Source: Lewinellaceae bacterium
GTDB lineage: Bacteria > Bacteroidota > Bacteroidia > Chitinophagales > Saprospiraceae
Direction: 5' to 3'
DNA length: 64,000 nt
Assembly (NCBI GenBank): GCA_020636355.1
Contig: JACJYB010000005.1
Coordinates: forward strand, 124,001-188,000
The first letter of the stretch is position 1. Each line of letters opens with the position of its first letter. A model generated the notes under the pieces. The model did no database searches. It was not told the DNA's origin and worked only from the letters and a program-made list of their open reading frames with translations. Of this stretch, positions 45,802 through 55,715 are shown piece after piece. Position numbers and translations under genes: made by a program.

Positions 45802-47841
45802 CTAAAAGTACATTCTTTGTTCTTCCCTGGACCTGATAACCGGATCCTTTGGAACGAATGAAATATCGAGTACGTCGACCTGCCCCTCCTTACTGATTTG
45901 CAAAAGAAGCGATTGATAAGGTTTAAAATTCAAGTGCAATTGGATTGCCTGCCCATTGATGTTAAGAACGGCTTCCTTCATTTCTGCAACCTCCATATAC
46001 GATTGGCCGGAGTACACAGGATAGACGACCTCACTTGCTTTTGGCTGAGCCAGAAAAAGATAATAGGATCCGTCCTGATCGACTCGGCACCAATAGGAAG
46101 GCAGGTCCTCACCCGCTAACAAGGGCGGATGATCCATGATTGCTGAAAATTCCGGACCGACATTGCTCTTCGATTTCAACTCCTCAATAAGATACCTGTA
46201 ATGGGTTGATTTTTGCCTGCCGGGTTGAAGGGGTTCTCGCTTAAGGCAAATCTTCAAACCAGCATTTGACAGCGCCACAATTCGCTCCAATGCCCTGATA
46301 TCCAAATAATTCACGTCAACATAGAGTATGGAAAAGCTTTTGTCTCCAACCACCAGTCTACCATTCTGAACTTCAGCTTTATTCAGAAAATGACGATTGA
46401 TCCACAAGGGATGGTATCCCAATACTTCAGCAGGCATGTCCAGATAGCGCATTTCGTATTCTCCCCATACCCACACACGTTGGCGTTCAGGAGGATAGGC
46501 CCCCGCCATAACCCCGTCCTCATAGGGGATATAAACGGCTACATCCGAATAGGTTTTCCCCCGGCTAAGCAATCCGGAGACCTTCTCGATATAGGCATTA
46601 AAGGCAGGCAACTCTTCGGTCAGGCTACCCCCGGGACCGAAATAGGTAGTGGCAAAAAAATCGATGGTATCCGATCCCTCCGGATTGTAGGGCGAACCAT
46701 GATAGACCAGGTGGTTTACACCCTGGGCAAAAAGCGCGTCGGCAACCATCTTGAGATCCGCAGTCTGCTCTTTCCTCAAATAGGTGGCTGGAAAGCCATA
46801 CACGCAGGTAAAGGCTTCGCAAGAGACGACCTGCTTACCCGCTAAGCTAGCCGCAGAGCTCACTATCCGCGAGTAATTCGGATTATTCAACATAGCTTCC
46901 GTCTCCGGTATGTCGACCAATGCATAGGTAGTCATAACGTCGGTCGGAGACGCAAGACATTGAACCCGGGACCAGGCCCCCAGCCTCCTGCATTCTTCTA
47001 CATATGGCTTGTAAAATCCCTCAGTGACATAATGATCGAGAAGCAACATGTAATCGTATCGTACATCCGGGAAGGAGTCCAGCCCGGCTTCCATAAATGG
47101 AATCAGGTCATACCCAAAAGTATCTCTGAAAGCCTGGTCAAATCCTGCAGTCCAGATCTTATTGGTCGCATTAAGCTTAATCTCCCAGGAGTCGGTAAAT
47201 AAGGCAGATTTGCTACCTGTTAATGCAGGTTTCAACGCCTGGGCCACTGGTTCTGCAAATAGATAAAAGGCATTACTATCCAGGTGATTGATCACCAGCT
47301 GGTTTTCCGGATATTCCCATGAAAAAGTCAATAGCTGCTGGAAGGAAGTGTCTCCATAGATCTGGGTTGCATGCACTTTATCAATGTTGGATCCTGCCAC
47401 CGGCCAGGCGCTGCCAAAGGTAAAATCACACCCCAGCCCAATCGAGTCCGCATAATCTTTGGTATACTTGACGACTTCTGTCCATTCCGGACTGAGCCAT
47501 TTCTGAGCAGTCGTATCTATCGGATAATGCCGGCCATAATTGCGTGCGTACATGGCCTGATAGCGGTACAGCGGATACACCCATGCAATCTCTACGCCGC
47601 CAAAATTGTTCTGCTTGAACCAATTCAATTGATAGCGCAGGTCTTCCTTCCTGATTTTTGTAGCGAACCACCACCATCGGGTATAAGGCTTGGAATTCGC
47701 AAAATAGGAAACCTCCTTTTCGTTTTTCTGAATGGCATCCTGGTTGGTACAACTCGTATCCAAAACAAACGCCAAAGCGATCATCAAGCCCCATCTCCAA
47801 TTAATTTGATGCCCTTTCTTTCCCACAACATTGTCAACCAT
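45802..47841 (-). CDS. GH106-like glycoside hydrolase lipoprotein (putative alpha-L-rhamnosidase)
   Basis: 679 residues with a lipoprotein-type leader (RWGLMIALAFVLDTSC). The N-terminal catalytic barrel reads YTRWWWFATKIRKEDLRYQL, FGGVEIAWVYPLYRYQA, GLGCDFTFGSAWPVAGS and later VSCEAFTCVYG and GVNHLVYHGSPYNP, a pattern I associate with GH106 alpha-rhamnosidases; at 679 residues it is short for that family because the C-terminal beta domains are reduced. Assignment is by pattern memory. With GH28 18 bases downstream it would release rhamnose from rhamnogalacturonan. Confidence 0.7.
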   Translation of the reverse strand: MVDNVVGKKGHQINWRWGLMIALAFVLDTSCTNQDAIQKNEKEVSYFANSKPYTRWWWFATKIRKEDLRYQLNWFKQNNFGGVEIAWVYPLYRYQAMYARNYGRHYPIDTTAQKWLSPEWTEVVKYTKDYADSIGLGCDFTFGSAWPVAGSNIDKVHATQIYGDTSFQQLLTFSWEYPENQLVINHLDSNAFYLFAEPVAQALKPALTGSKSALFTDSWEIKLNATNKIWTAGFDQAFRDTFGYDLIPFMEAGLDSFPDVRYDYMLLLDHYVTEGFYKPYVEECRRLGAWSRVQCLASPTDVMTTYALVDIPETEAMLNNPNYSRIVSSAASLAGKQVVSCEAFTCVYGFPATYLRKEQTADLKMVADALFAQGVNHLVYHGSPYNPEGSDTIDFFATTYFGPGGSLTEELPAFNAYIEKVSGLLSRGKTYSDVAVYIPYEDGVMAGAYPPERQRVWVWGEYEMRYLDMPAEVLGYHPLWINRHFLNKAEVQNGRLVVGDKSFSILYVDVNYLDIRALERIVALSNAGLKICLKREPLQPGRQKSTHYRYLIEELKSKSNVGPEFSAIMDHPPLLAGEDLPSYWCRVDQDGSYYLFLAQPKASEVVYPVYSGQSYMEVAEMKEAVLNINGQAIQLHLNFKPYQSLLLQISKEGQVDVLDISFVPKDPVIRSREEQRMYF

Positions 47842-47891
47842 ATCCCAAAATGAGGTATTTATTTATACGATGAACCGCTGGCGCCTGCTAA

Positions 47892-48455
47892 TTATAACAA
47901 TGAATAACGAACACCGATCATAGCATCCGCCATAATGATCGGGGAACTACTCTCGCCGGATGCAAAACCCTGGATGTAGCGGAATGCCAAATGAAGGGCC
48001 AGACTGTCTGTCAATTGATAATAAGGTGAAAAAGTAAGTCCAATCTGCGGACTGACATCAAAAAAAGTATTGTCTCCTATTCCTACGCTATTGGAATATT
48101 TTACGAAACCGGCTCCTCCAGTCAACATGATGGGAATATGGATCTGAGTAGTGATCGGGGCATTGTAACCCAGAGATCCGTGAATGGCATATCCGGACTT
48201 TAATTTATCGTTTCCAACCGTCCCGGTTAAGACGTCGGTAAACTGTAAACGTCCGATGACGCGGCCGTACTCGCAATCGCCGAATAAAGCAATTTCTGCA
48301 CCCGCTTCTTGATAAGTTCCATAATTAAGTAGTGGTGCATAACCGCCGGCTACACCAACCGATAAGGAAAGAGACTGAGACCTGGCCGGGCAAACACCGA
48401 TCAGTAAAAGCAAAAATAAGGCTGGGACTAACAGTGGGAAGGCTCGATCTGACAT
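47892..48455 (-). CDS. small outer-membrane barrel protein, paralogue 1
   Basis: 187 residues with a Sec signal (LLVPALFLLLLIGVCPARSQ). Amphipathic strands throughout (SLSLSVGVAGGYAPLLNYG, GRLQFTDVLTGTVGND, YAIHGSLGYNAP, GLTFSPYYQLTDSLALHLAFRY, MIGVRYSLL) predict an eight- to ten-strand barrel. It is closely related to 51798-52373 (shared AGYAPLLNYG, GRLQFTDVLTGTV, LKSGY). Read leftward before the GH106-like gene, so probably part of that unit. Confidence 0.8.
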   Translation of the reverse strand: MSDRAFPLLVPALFLLLLIGVCPARSQSLSLSVGVAGGYAPLLNYGTYQEAGAEIALFGDCEYGRVIGRLQFTDVLTGTVGNDKLKSGYAIHGSLGYNAPITTQIHIPIMLTGGAGFVKYSNSVGIGDNTFFDVSPQIGLTFSPYYQLTDSLALHLAFRYIQGFASGESSSPIIMADAMIGVRYSLL

Positions 48456-48627
48456 ATCAATTGATTTAAGCCTGCAAAGGCGTGCGTTCCATACTAAATT
48501 AGAAAAATTATACCGATTAAGCTTTCGGGGTTATCCTATTGGCAAGATTAGACTAACAAACCGAAAGGACCTCTTAAGCGGTAATTGTGGTCTGAAATTG
48601 ACTACCCTACCGTATATTCAATGTTCG

Positions 48628-49767
48628 ATGAAAAAGCATGTCATGAAGTTTGTACCCTTAATTCTATGGTTAACGGCTTGCAGTACTCAAATTACAGCCC
48701 AGCCTTCTCCACGAAGCTCTTCGCCAAATGACACCCTGCAATGCTTCCGGATCCTGCAGGATCATTCAGTAGTCTTCCAGATCTATGCACCTCAGGCTAC
48801 ATCGGTAACGGTGATAGGTGATTTCTTAGAATCCTATCAGCCCTTGGCCCTGAAAAAAGCAGAAAATGGCGTCTGGTCCATAAATACCGGACCGTTACAG
48901 CCCGATCTATACACCTATGATTACCGGATAAATGATGTAAAGACTTTCGATCCAAAAAATCCGGCATCCAAGGAAGGTGAATATGGATTGTCCAATCTTC
49001 TTTTTATTCCTGGTCCGGAAAGTGATTATTGCGCCATCCGTGATGTCCCGCACGGCAAATTGGAAATGGTCTGGTTTTCATCTTCCGCGATGAAAAATGT
49101 TGGACGCATGCATGTCTATACGCCACCTGGTTACGAACAAATGGCAGGGCCATTACCTGTCCTCTACTTACAACATGGAGGTGGTGACAATGACGCTTCC
49201 TGGGCAACAGCGGGCCGGGCGAACTTCATCCTGGATAATTTAATCGCAGATGGCAAAGTAAAGCCGATGCTGATCGTCATGCCTATGGGGCATCCTGAAC
49301 CGGGATTCCACCTGGATCCGGGGGTTGCAAAGGACCCTTATTACAATCAGTTGTTCCATGACATCATCCCCTATGTTGAGATGCACTACCGGACAGGTAA
49401 GACACCCGATTCGAGAGCTTACGCCGGATTGTCGATGGGTGGACTGCAGGCACTTAACATTGCGTTGTTCCGGCCGGATGTTTTTGCTTATGTCCTTCCC
49501 CTCAGTACAGGATATTTTCCCGAGCAATTAAAGACCATTCGGGAGGAATATGGTGAAGCGTTGAAAAATCCCGCCATCAATGAGCTTAAGCTGTTCTGGA
49601 TAGCCATGGGAGGCCAGCAGGATATTGCCTATCAAAATGGGCTAAACACCTTACAGCTTTTGGATGAAAATGGCATTAAATACCAAACTGCGGATTATCC
49701 GGCAGGCCATACTTTCATCACTTGGCGTCACAATTTGAAGGAATTCGCGCCATTATTATTCCATTAA
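48628..49767 (+). CDS. carbohydrate esterase with N-terminal CBM48/E-set domain
   Basis: About 379 residues from ATG 48628. Lipoprotein-type leader (FVPLILWLTAC), an immunoglobulin-like E-set domain (about 45-120; VVFQIYAPQATSVTVIGDF, LYTYDYRIN) and an esterase D-type alpha/beta-hydrolase domain: VYTPPGYE, LYLQHGGGDNDASW, YAGLSMGG with the nucleophile Ser near residue 269, and PAGHTFITWR with the His. This architecture is known for bacterial CE1 acetylxylan and feruloyl esterases. It would remove acetyl or feruloyl groups so that the neighbouring hydrolases can act. Confidence 0.9.
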   Translation: MKKHVMKFVPLILWLTACSTQITAQPSPRSSSPNDTLQCFRILQDHSVVFQIYAPQATSVTVIGDFLESYQPLALKKAENGVWSINTGPLQPDLYTYDYRINDVKTFDPKNPASKEGEYGLSNLLFIPGPESDYCAIRDVPHGKLEMVWFSSSAMKNVGRMHVYTPPGYEQMAGPLPVLYLQHGGGDNDASWATAGRANFILDNLIADGKVKPMLIVMPMGHPEPGFHLDPGVAKDPYYNQLFHDIIPYVEMHYRTGKTPDSRAYAGLSMGGLQALNIALFRPDVFAYVLPLSTGYFPEQLKTIREEYGEALKNPAINELKLFWIAMGGQQDIAYQNGLNTLQLLDENGIKYQTADYPAGHTFITWRHNLKEFAPLLFH

Positions 49768-49804
49768 AACCAAAACCATTGCAGCATTATTTCAACGTTA
49801 AGCT

Positions 49805-51766
49805 ATGCGTATCTCCCGATTTATTTGGTTAGGCATCCTCCTATTTTGGGCAACCATTAGTGAGGCACAACAGATGCCTAATATTGTCTTAATCTTTCCG
49901 GACAATCTCGGAATTGGTGAGGTAGCGTCCTATGGCGGTGTCCGAAATGTCCCAACCCCGAATATCGATCGCATCGGACAGGAAGGGATCCGGCTGACGA
50001 ATTTTAACGTGGAATATTCGTGCGTCCCATCGCGGGCGGCCATCATAACCGGCAGGTATGCGACCCGGACAGGAGAGAATTATTTTAATGGCATGATGCT
50101 CTGGGAAAAGACCCTTCCCGAAGCGTTGCACTCCATTGGCTACGCAACGGCGCTATTTGGCAAATACGACATGGGAGGCCCTGATTGGCTGGGCAAAAAA
50201 GAACCGATGCAGCAAGGTTTTGACCGTTGGTATGGGATTCCCGGTACCAGCCACTTGTCACAGTTTACTTCAATGGAAGGTTTCGACACCTCAGCGAATG
50301 AAGTCCCATACATCTGGGAGGGTGCAATGGGAGGCACATCGCACCGGGTAAAGCCTTTTGATTTATCGACCCGGCGTACCCTAGACCGGGAAGCAGCTGT
50401 CAAGTCAGTGCAATTTATGAAGGAGCAGGCATCTGTAAATAAACCATTCTTTCTTTATTACCCGATGACGCAACTTCATTTACCAGCGCTTCCCCACCCG
50501 GACATGGCTGGAAAGACGGACGCCGGCGATGTCGGCGACGCCATGGCTGATGTCGATTACAATACAGGATTAATTCTGGACGCGATCCGGCAGCTTGGAC
50601 TGGAAGAAAATACCCTGGTGATTTGGTGCACCGATAATGGAGCGGAAATGCGTCGACCCTGGCGCGGCTCACCCGGCCCCTGGCGAGGCTATTACAATTC
50701 AGCAATGGAAGGCGGCGTCCGCACACCCTGTCTGATGCGCTGGCCAGGCCATATCCCTGCCGGCCAGGTATCCAATCAGATCGTGCATCAAATTGATTTA
50801 TTTGCCACGATTGCTTCCGCTACCGGACATCCCGAAATCGTGCCCTCGGATCGCATAATCGACAGTAAAAACCAATTGCCTTTCCTGGAGGGAAAACAAA
50901 AGAACTCAAATCGTGATGCGGTTCTCTACATGAACGGGACGGGTCAACTGATGGCTGTAAAATGGCACGATTGGAAATTGTGGTATTATTTCCAGACAGA
51001 ATTACCTGATCCGGATCCGGATAACCTGGTCCGGTTATTTGACTTACGGGTGGATCCTCGGGAAGAAATTGATGTTAAGGATTACTATCCCTGGGTCATC
51101 GGTGTGATAGACAGCATCGTGAAAGAATACGAATTATCCCTTATCCAGGAACCAAGGGTCCCTGCTTCGGCTAAAGATCCTTATCAACCTGCCCCTGCGG
51201 GCACCGGCCAGCCGGTTATGGTTTATACCCGAACCGATCGACAACCGTTGACAAAGCGAGGGCCTGCCTTGCCTGATCCCGACTTCTCGGGGTCGTGGTC
51301 TACTGCGATCGTTGATTCCAGATCACCACTCGGCCGGCTTTTTCGCCCCCCGGTTCCCGATCTTGGAAGCGGCTGGGGAAACAAAATATCTATCCTCCAA
51401 AAAAACAATCAAGTGATCATTGAACGCGTCGAATTTCTGCCGCGAGAAATACAGCCTCTGGTAAGATATCGCTTTGCCCTGGATGGAAATACATCGACTA
51501 ATAACATTACTATGGGTCGATCAATGCCAGCTATCCTTTCAAGGACTTCCTGGGCAGAAAATCGCCTGGTAATCCGGTCAGAATATCCCTGTCAGAATCC
51601 TGCTACCAGACAGTGGAGCAGCGCAATTGTGATTCAAACCTTGTGGTTACAACCGGCAGCCGGCACTCCCTGGGAGCCACAACTGGTCATCGAAACCACC
51701 AGAGAAGGTGTCTTTGGAGGTGAATCGGTGACCAACCGAACCATTTACAACCGCGGATACCGTTAA
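49805..51766 (+). CDS. S1-family sulfatase with extra C-terminal domain
   Basis: 653 residues with a Sec signal (FIWLGILLFWATISEAQ). The formylglycine site is YSCVPSRAAIITG (Cys near residue 73, canonical C-x-P-S-R). The first metal motif reads IFPDNLGIG, with Asn where most members have the second Asp, and the later WCTDNGAEM supplies the other metal ligands. About 470-653 is a separate C-terminal domain (DFSGSWSTAIVDSR, KISILQKNNQVIIERVEFL, LVIETTREGVFGG) not part of the usual sulfatase fold. It needs a formylglycine-generating enzyme encoded elsewhere. Together with the esterase gene 38 bases upstream it suits a decorated plant or algal polysaccharide. Confidence 0.9.
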   Translation: MRISRFIWLGILLFWATISEAQQMPNIVLIFPDNLGIGEVASYGGVRNVPTPNIDRIGQEGIRLTNFNVEYSCVPSRAAIITGRYATRTGENYFNGMMLWEKTLPEALHSIGYATALFGKYDMGGPDWLGKKEPMQQGFDRWYGIPGTSHLSQFTSMEGFDTSANEVPYIWEGAMGGTSHRVKPFDLSTRRTLDREAAVKSVQFMKEQASVNKPFFLYYPMTQLHLPALPHPDMAGKTDAGDVGDAMADVDYNTGLILDAIRQLGLEENTLVIWCTDNGAEMRRPWRGSPGPWRGYYNSAMEGGVRTPCLMRWPGHIPAGQVSNQIVHQIDLFATIASATGHPEIVPSDRIIDSKNQLPFLEGKQKNSNRDAVLYMNGTGQLMAVKWHDWKLWYYFQTELPDPDPDNLVRLFDLRVDPREEIDVKDYYPWVIGVIDSIVKEYELSLIQEPRVPASAKDPYQPAPAGTGQPVMVYTRTDRQPLTKRGPALPDPDFSGSWSTAIVDSRSPLGRLFRPPVPDLGSGWGNKISILQKNNQVIIERVEFLPREIQPLVRYRFALDGNTSTNNITMGRSMPAILSRTSWAENRLVIRSEYPCQNPATRQWSSAIVIQTLWLQPAAGTPWEPQLVIETTREGVFGGESVTNRTIYNRGYR

Positions 51767-51797
51767 AAACGCGTATTGAATTCGGCGCCCTGCCTTT

Positions 51798-52373
51798 TTA
51801 GTTATTTTGACCGAGCGTATACCTCACACCAACCTGTAAATCTGCTAGATGTATCGGGCTGCTTCTGCTATCAACGGTAAATCCGTGGATATAACGCGCT
51901 GCCAGCTGCAGGCTCAACCGATCGGTGATCCTATAATAAGGTGAAATCGTAAGGCCAAATTGAGGACCTGCATCAAATTGATCACCCGTACTTCCATAGG
52001 GCACGTAACTGATAATTCCAATACCCGCAGTCAACATAAAAGGTATAAATAATTGGTCCATAACCGGAACATTATACCCCAGAGCTCCATGGAAGCCATA
52101 ACCGCTCTTGAGGCTACTGCTGTTAACGGTTCCGGTAAGCACATCAGTAAACTGTAATCTTCCTATTAAATGACCGTATTCCAGATCGGCGAATACAGCC
52201 AGATCGACACCCGATTTTGCGGTTGATCCATAATTCAACAACGGAGCATATCCCGCTGACGCACCAACCGACAAGGCTAATGACTGACCGAATGAGTTCC
52301 TGCTTACCAGGCTTGTAAGTAATAAAGTCAAGCCAATGAACAACATGTTTTTAGTTTTTTGGAATTTCTTCAT
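51798..52373 (-). CDS. small outer-membrane barrel protein, paralogue 2
   Basis: About 191 residues from ATG 52373, which begins a good Sec signal (MLFIGLTLLLTSLVSRNSFG); the open frame extends to 52481 without one. Barrel strands such as SLALSVGASAGYAPLLNYG, GRLQFTDVLTGTVNSSS, GYGFHGALGYNVP and LADLQVGVRYTLG align along their length with 47892-48455. Together the two flank the esterase-sulfatase pair on the opposite strand, which suggests duplication across that pair. Confidence 0.8.
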   Translation of the reverse strand: MKKFQKTKNMLFIGLTLLLTSLVSRNSFGQSLALSVGASAGYAPLLNYGSTAKSGVDLAVFADLEYGHLIGRLQFTDVLTGTVNSSSLKSGYGFHGALGYNVPVMDQLFIPFMLTAGIGIISYVPYGSTGDQFDAGPQFGLTISPYYRITDRLSLQLAARYIHGFTVDSRSSPIHLADLQVGVRYTLGQNN

Positions 52374-52586
52374 CCTGTTGTATTTAATTCTTTTAATTCC
52401 AGGCAAATTAGTCGATAGGTGCTCACGAGAAAAAAAAGCCCGGTAGACATCTGGTGGACAGCGCTTCATTTGTCCTTGCAAGGATAAGAGTCAGTCCCCC
52501 GGGGGATTATCCGCTGATTTGTATCTTGAGGAGGTTCCAGGGACCTTATTTCAATTCCCTATTTATACACTATCAAATGCCAGAAA

Positions 52587-54215
52587 ATGCATCGACACAT
52601 CTTGAAATATTCCTGGGTCATGTTTTTATTTCCGTCGTTGACTACATTTGGTCAGGCCCAACTTCCCCGACTTGTAAAATCCCAGACCGCCACCCAACTG
52701 TATGTGGATGAGCAAGCATATCTCATTTGCGGCGGAGAACTTGGAAATTCTACCGCTACCACGCTGGAAAACATGCAATCGGTTTGGCCGGATCTGGCAG
52801 CCCTCCACCTGAATACCGTACTGGTACCAGTCTATTGGGAACTGGTCGAACCACAGGAAGGGAAATTTGACTTCAGCTTGTACCAGCAACTGATTCTGGA
52901 AGCCAGACAATACCAAATGAAAATCATTTTCCTGTGGTTTGGGGCGTGGAAAAACTCCATGTCCAGTCATGCGCCTTCCTGGGTCAAACTGGATCAGAAC
53001 CGGTTTCCCCGAGCACAGGACGAGCAAGGGATAAGTCAGGAAATATTAAGCTGCTTCAGTGCTGAAGCGCTTGCCGCAGATCAAAATGCACTGCAGGCAT
53101 TCATGACATTCCTCAAAGAGACTGATGAGAGCGAGCATACGGTGATCATGGTACAGGTCGAAAATGAGATAGGCATGTTACCCTCTGCAAGAGATCATCA
53201 GGAACTTGCAGAACGGGCTTTCAAATCTCCGGTGCCTTCGGAATTAATGAATTATCTAACAACGAAAAAGGAGCAGCTGGTGCCGGAGTTGATTACCTTT
53301 TGGGAGACAAACGGATTGAAGAATCATGGCACCTGGGAAGAAGTGTTCGGACAAAGTAAGGCAACAGATGAAGTATTCATGGCCTGGCACTATGCGCGCT
53401 TTGTTGATGAACTTGCCAGGACAGCCAAAGCGGTATACCCCTTACCACTCTATGTCAACGCGGCCCTTAACCGGCCCGGATGGGAACCCGGTCAATATCC
53501 GAGTGCCGGACCGCTACCTCATCTGATGGATATCTGGCAAGCAGCAGCACCAAATCTGGATTTTTTAGCTCCGGATCTTTATTTTCCGGATTTTCAACTT
53601 TGGTGTGACCGGTATACCCGACAAAAAAACATCTTATTTGTTCCGGAACACCGCTTTGACGAAACAGTTTCTGCCAAAGCGCTTTTTAGTATTGCTCATT
53701 ATCATGGTCTGGGATTTTCACCATTCTCCATCGAATCAAAAACCAATCCGGGGGATGAGCATTTGAGTGACCTATATGGCATGATCCAAAACATCAGTCC
53801 ATTGCTTTCAGAGGCCATCGCGCATGGAAAGGTGGACGGTGTCCTCCTGGATAAGGCTCATCAGGAGTCGATCCTTTACATGGGGAACTATGAACTTACT
53901 TGCCGCCACGATTACACCCTTCCCTGGACTCCCGGAGCAACCACTGAAAACTGGCCTACCACCAGTGTGGCCGTCATTCAGACAGGCGAAGATTCATTTT
54001 TTATTGCCGGGACAGGCGTTGTGATCACCTTCAAAATAAAAGATGATGCGACGCAGCGGGTAGGTCTTCTGAAAGTGGATGAAGGCCGTTTTGAAGGAGA
54101 CGAATGGCACATCACGCGACATCTGAACGGAGATCAGACGCATCAGGGCAGGCATGTCCGACTACCTACCGGAGCAACAAGTATTCAGCGGGTTTCCCTC
54201 TATCGGTATCGCTAG
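52587..54215 (+). CDS. GH35/GH42-like beta-galactosidase-type hydrolase (DUF5597)
   Basis: 542 residues with a leader (YSWVMFLFPSLTTFG). Clan A barrel: LICGGELGNSTATTLE, LNTVLVPVYWELVEPQEGKFDF, MVQVENEIGML with the acid/base Glu near residue 194, FLAPDLYFPDFQLW, and LFVPEHRF with the nucleophile Glu near 354. The C-terminal 130 residues (YELTCRHDYTLPWTPG, FFIAGTGVVITFKIKD) resemble the DUF5597 module. It probably removes beta-linked galactose or a related sugar from side chains. The GH140-like gene follows on the same strand after 71 bases. Confidence 0.85.
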   Translation: MHRHILKYSWVMFLFPSLTTFGQAQLPRLVKSQTATQLYVDEQAYLICGGELGNSTATTLENMQSVWPDLAALHLNTVLVPVYWELVEPQEGKFDFSLYQQLILEARQYQMKIIFLWFGAWKNSMSSHAPSWVKLDQNRFPRAQDEQGISQEILSCFSAEALAADQNALQAFMTFLKETDESEHTVIMVQVENEIGMLPSARDHQELAERAFKSPVPSELMNYLTTKKEQLVPELITFWETNGLKNHGTWEEVFGQSKATDEVFMAWHYARFVDELARTAKAVYPLPLYVNAALNRPGWEPGQYPSAGPLPHLMDIWQAAAPNLDFLAPDLYFPDFQLWCDRYTRQKNILFVPEHRFDETVSAKALFSIAHYHGLGFSPFSIESKTNPGDEHLSDLYGMIQNISPLLSEAIAHGKVDGVLLDKAHQESILYMGNYELTCRHDYTLPWTPGATTENWPTTSVAVIQTGEDSFFIAGTGVVITFKIKDDATQRVGLLKVDEGRFEGDEWHITRHLNGDQTHQGRHVRLPTGATSIQRVSLYRYR

Positions 54216-54286
54216 ATTAAACTAGTTGGTTGTGGGATAATGCATCTGCCAATCTAATAGGACCAATTGAATCTTAAAGGATCATC

Positions 54287-55675
54287 ATGAAATATAACAC
54301 GCGTCTGGGTCTGATTGTCTTACTGTTCCCATTTCTGGTAACCGTCAAGGCACAACGATTGCCTCGCCTTGCGGTTGCAGAGTCCAATCACCATTTCCTG
54401 CAAACAAGTAATGGAAAACCATTTTTCTGGTTGGGAGATACCGTATGGTTGTTGTTTTCGAAGCTCAACCGGGAAGAATCCATTCGATACCTGCAAGATC
54501 GCGCGAACAAAGGATTTAATGTAATCCAGGTTATGGTTCTCCATGAACTGAATGTGACAAATTATTATGGTGACTCCGCACTAATCCATCAATCAATCAT
54601 CACCCCCAACAGCACGAAAGGCAATAATCCGGATGACCCGGATGCTTATGACTACTGGGATCATCTGGATTACGTGATCCGTGAGGCAGGTAAAAAAGGT
54701 ATTTACATTGCGCTGGTCCCCATATGGGGTGATATTGTAAAATCAGGAAACATTTCTGCGCAACAAGCCGTCGAATATACGACCTGGCTCGTCCGTCGAT
54801 ACCGCTCAAAATCAAACATCATCTGGATTAATGGAGGTGATATCCGAGGGGATGCCCACGCCGAGATTTGGCAAGCCATGGGCGAAACCATACGCAAAAA
54901 CGACTCCCGCCATCTGATCACATTTCATCCATTCGGCAGGACAAGTTCATCCTGGTGGTACCATGAAGCCGATTGGCTTGACCTCAATGAATTTCAATCC
55001 GGGCATCAGAGCTACGAGCAAGATAGAAGTGACAAGTCTTACGGAGAAGATAATTGGAAATACATCCGGGATGATTATGTCCGGATGCCCGTTAAACCTA
55101 CGCTTGACGGAGAGCCTTCCTACGAAGGAATTCCACATGGCCTCCATGATGGGAATCAACCTTACTGGAATGCAGATGATGTACGCCGTTATGCTTATTG
55201 GTCGGTGTTTTCAGGTGGATGTGGCTTCACTTATGGCCACAATGCCATCATGCAAATGCATAAACCAGGCGATACCCATCCAGCCTTTAGTGTACGGGAA
55301 TACTGGGATGAAGCGCTTCAGGCACCCGGCGCTACGCAAATGAAACATCTAAAAGAGCTGATGCTTTCTCAATCGTATTTTGATCGTATTCCGGATCAAT
55401 CCATATTGGTGGAACCTGAAAGACCGAAGTATGCTTATCAGGCGGCTACCCGCGGTAAAAATTTTGCTTTCGTTTACACTTATGATGGCAGCTCGGTAGC
55501 AGTTATCATGGGGAAGCTGGCTGGAAATCAGGTATTGGCAAAATGGTTCAATCCACGCAATGGCGAAATCACCACGATTGGTCAATATGAAAACGCTGGA
55601 ACCCGTGTATTCGAACCGGCTGGTCCTCCTGGCGATGGAAAAGATTGGGTGTTGATCCTGGAATCCGTTAAGTAA
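54287..55675 (+). CDS. GH140-family (DUF4038) apiosidase-like hydrolase
   Basis: 462 residues with a Sec signal (LGLIVLLFPFLVTVKAQ). DUF4038 barrel: FFWLGDTVWLLFSKLNREES, YLQDRANKGFNVIQVMVL, AYDYWDHLDYVIREAG, IIWINGGDIRG with the catalytic Asp near residue 185, and PTLDGEPSYEGIPHG with the catalytic Glu near 276; the C-terminal Ig-like collagen-binding-type module (KNFAFVYTYDGSSVAVIMG) closes it. Characterised GH140 members cleave the apiose linkage between rhamnogalacturonan II side chains and its backbone, which strongly colours the reading of the whole cluster. Confidence 0.88.
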   Translation: MKYNTRLGLIVLLFPFLVTVKAQRLPRLAVAESNHHFLQTSNGKPFFWLGDTVWLLFSKLNREESIRYLQDRANKGFNVIQVMVLHELNVTNYYGDSALIHQSIITPNSTKGNNPDDPDAYDYWDHLDYVIREAGKKGIYIALVPIWGDIVKSGNISAQQAVEYTTWLVRRYRSKSNIIWINGGDIRGDAHAEIWQAMGETIRKNDSRHLITFHPFGRTSSSWWYHEADWLDLNEFQSGHQSYEQDRSDKSYGEDNWKYIRDDYVRMPVKPTLDGEPSYEGIPHGLHDGNQPYWNADDVRRYAYWSVFSGGCGFTYGHNAIMQMHKPGDTHPAFSVREYWDEALQAPGATQMKHLKELMLSQSYFDRIPDQSILVEPERPKYAYQAATRGKNFAFVYTYDGSSVAVIMGKLAGNQVLAKWFNPRNGEITTIGQYENAGTRVFEPAGPPGDGKDWVLILESVK

Positions 55676-55715
55676 ATTCCTCGAACCAACACCCTGATAA
55701 AATTAAACCGTCCTG

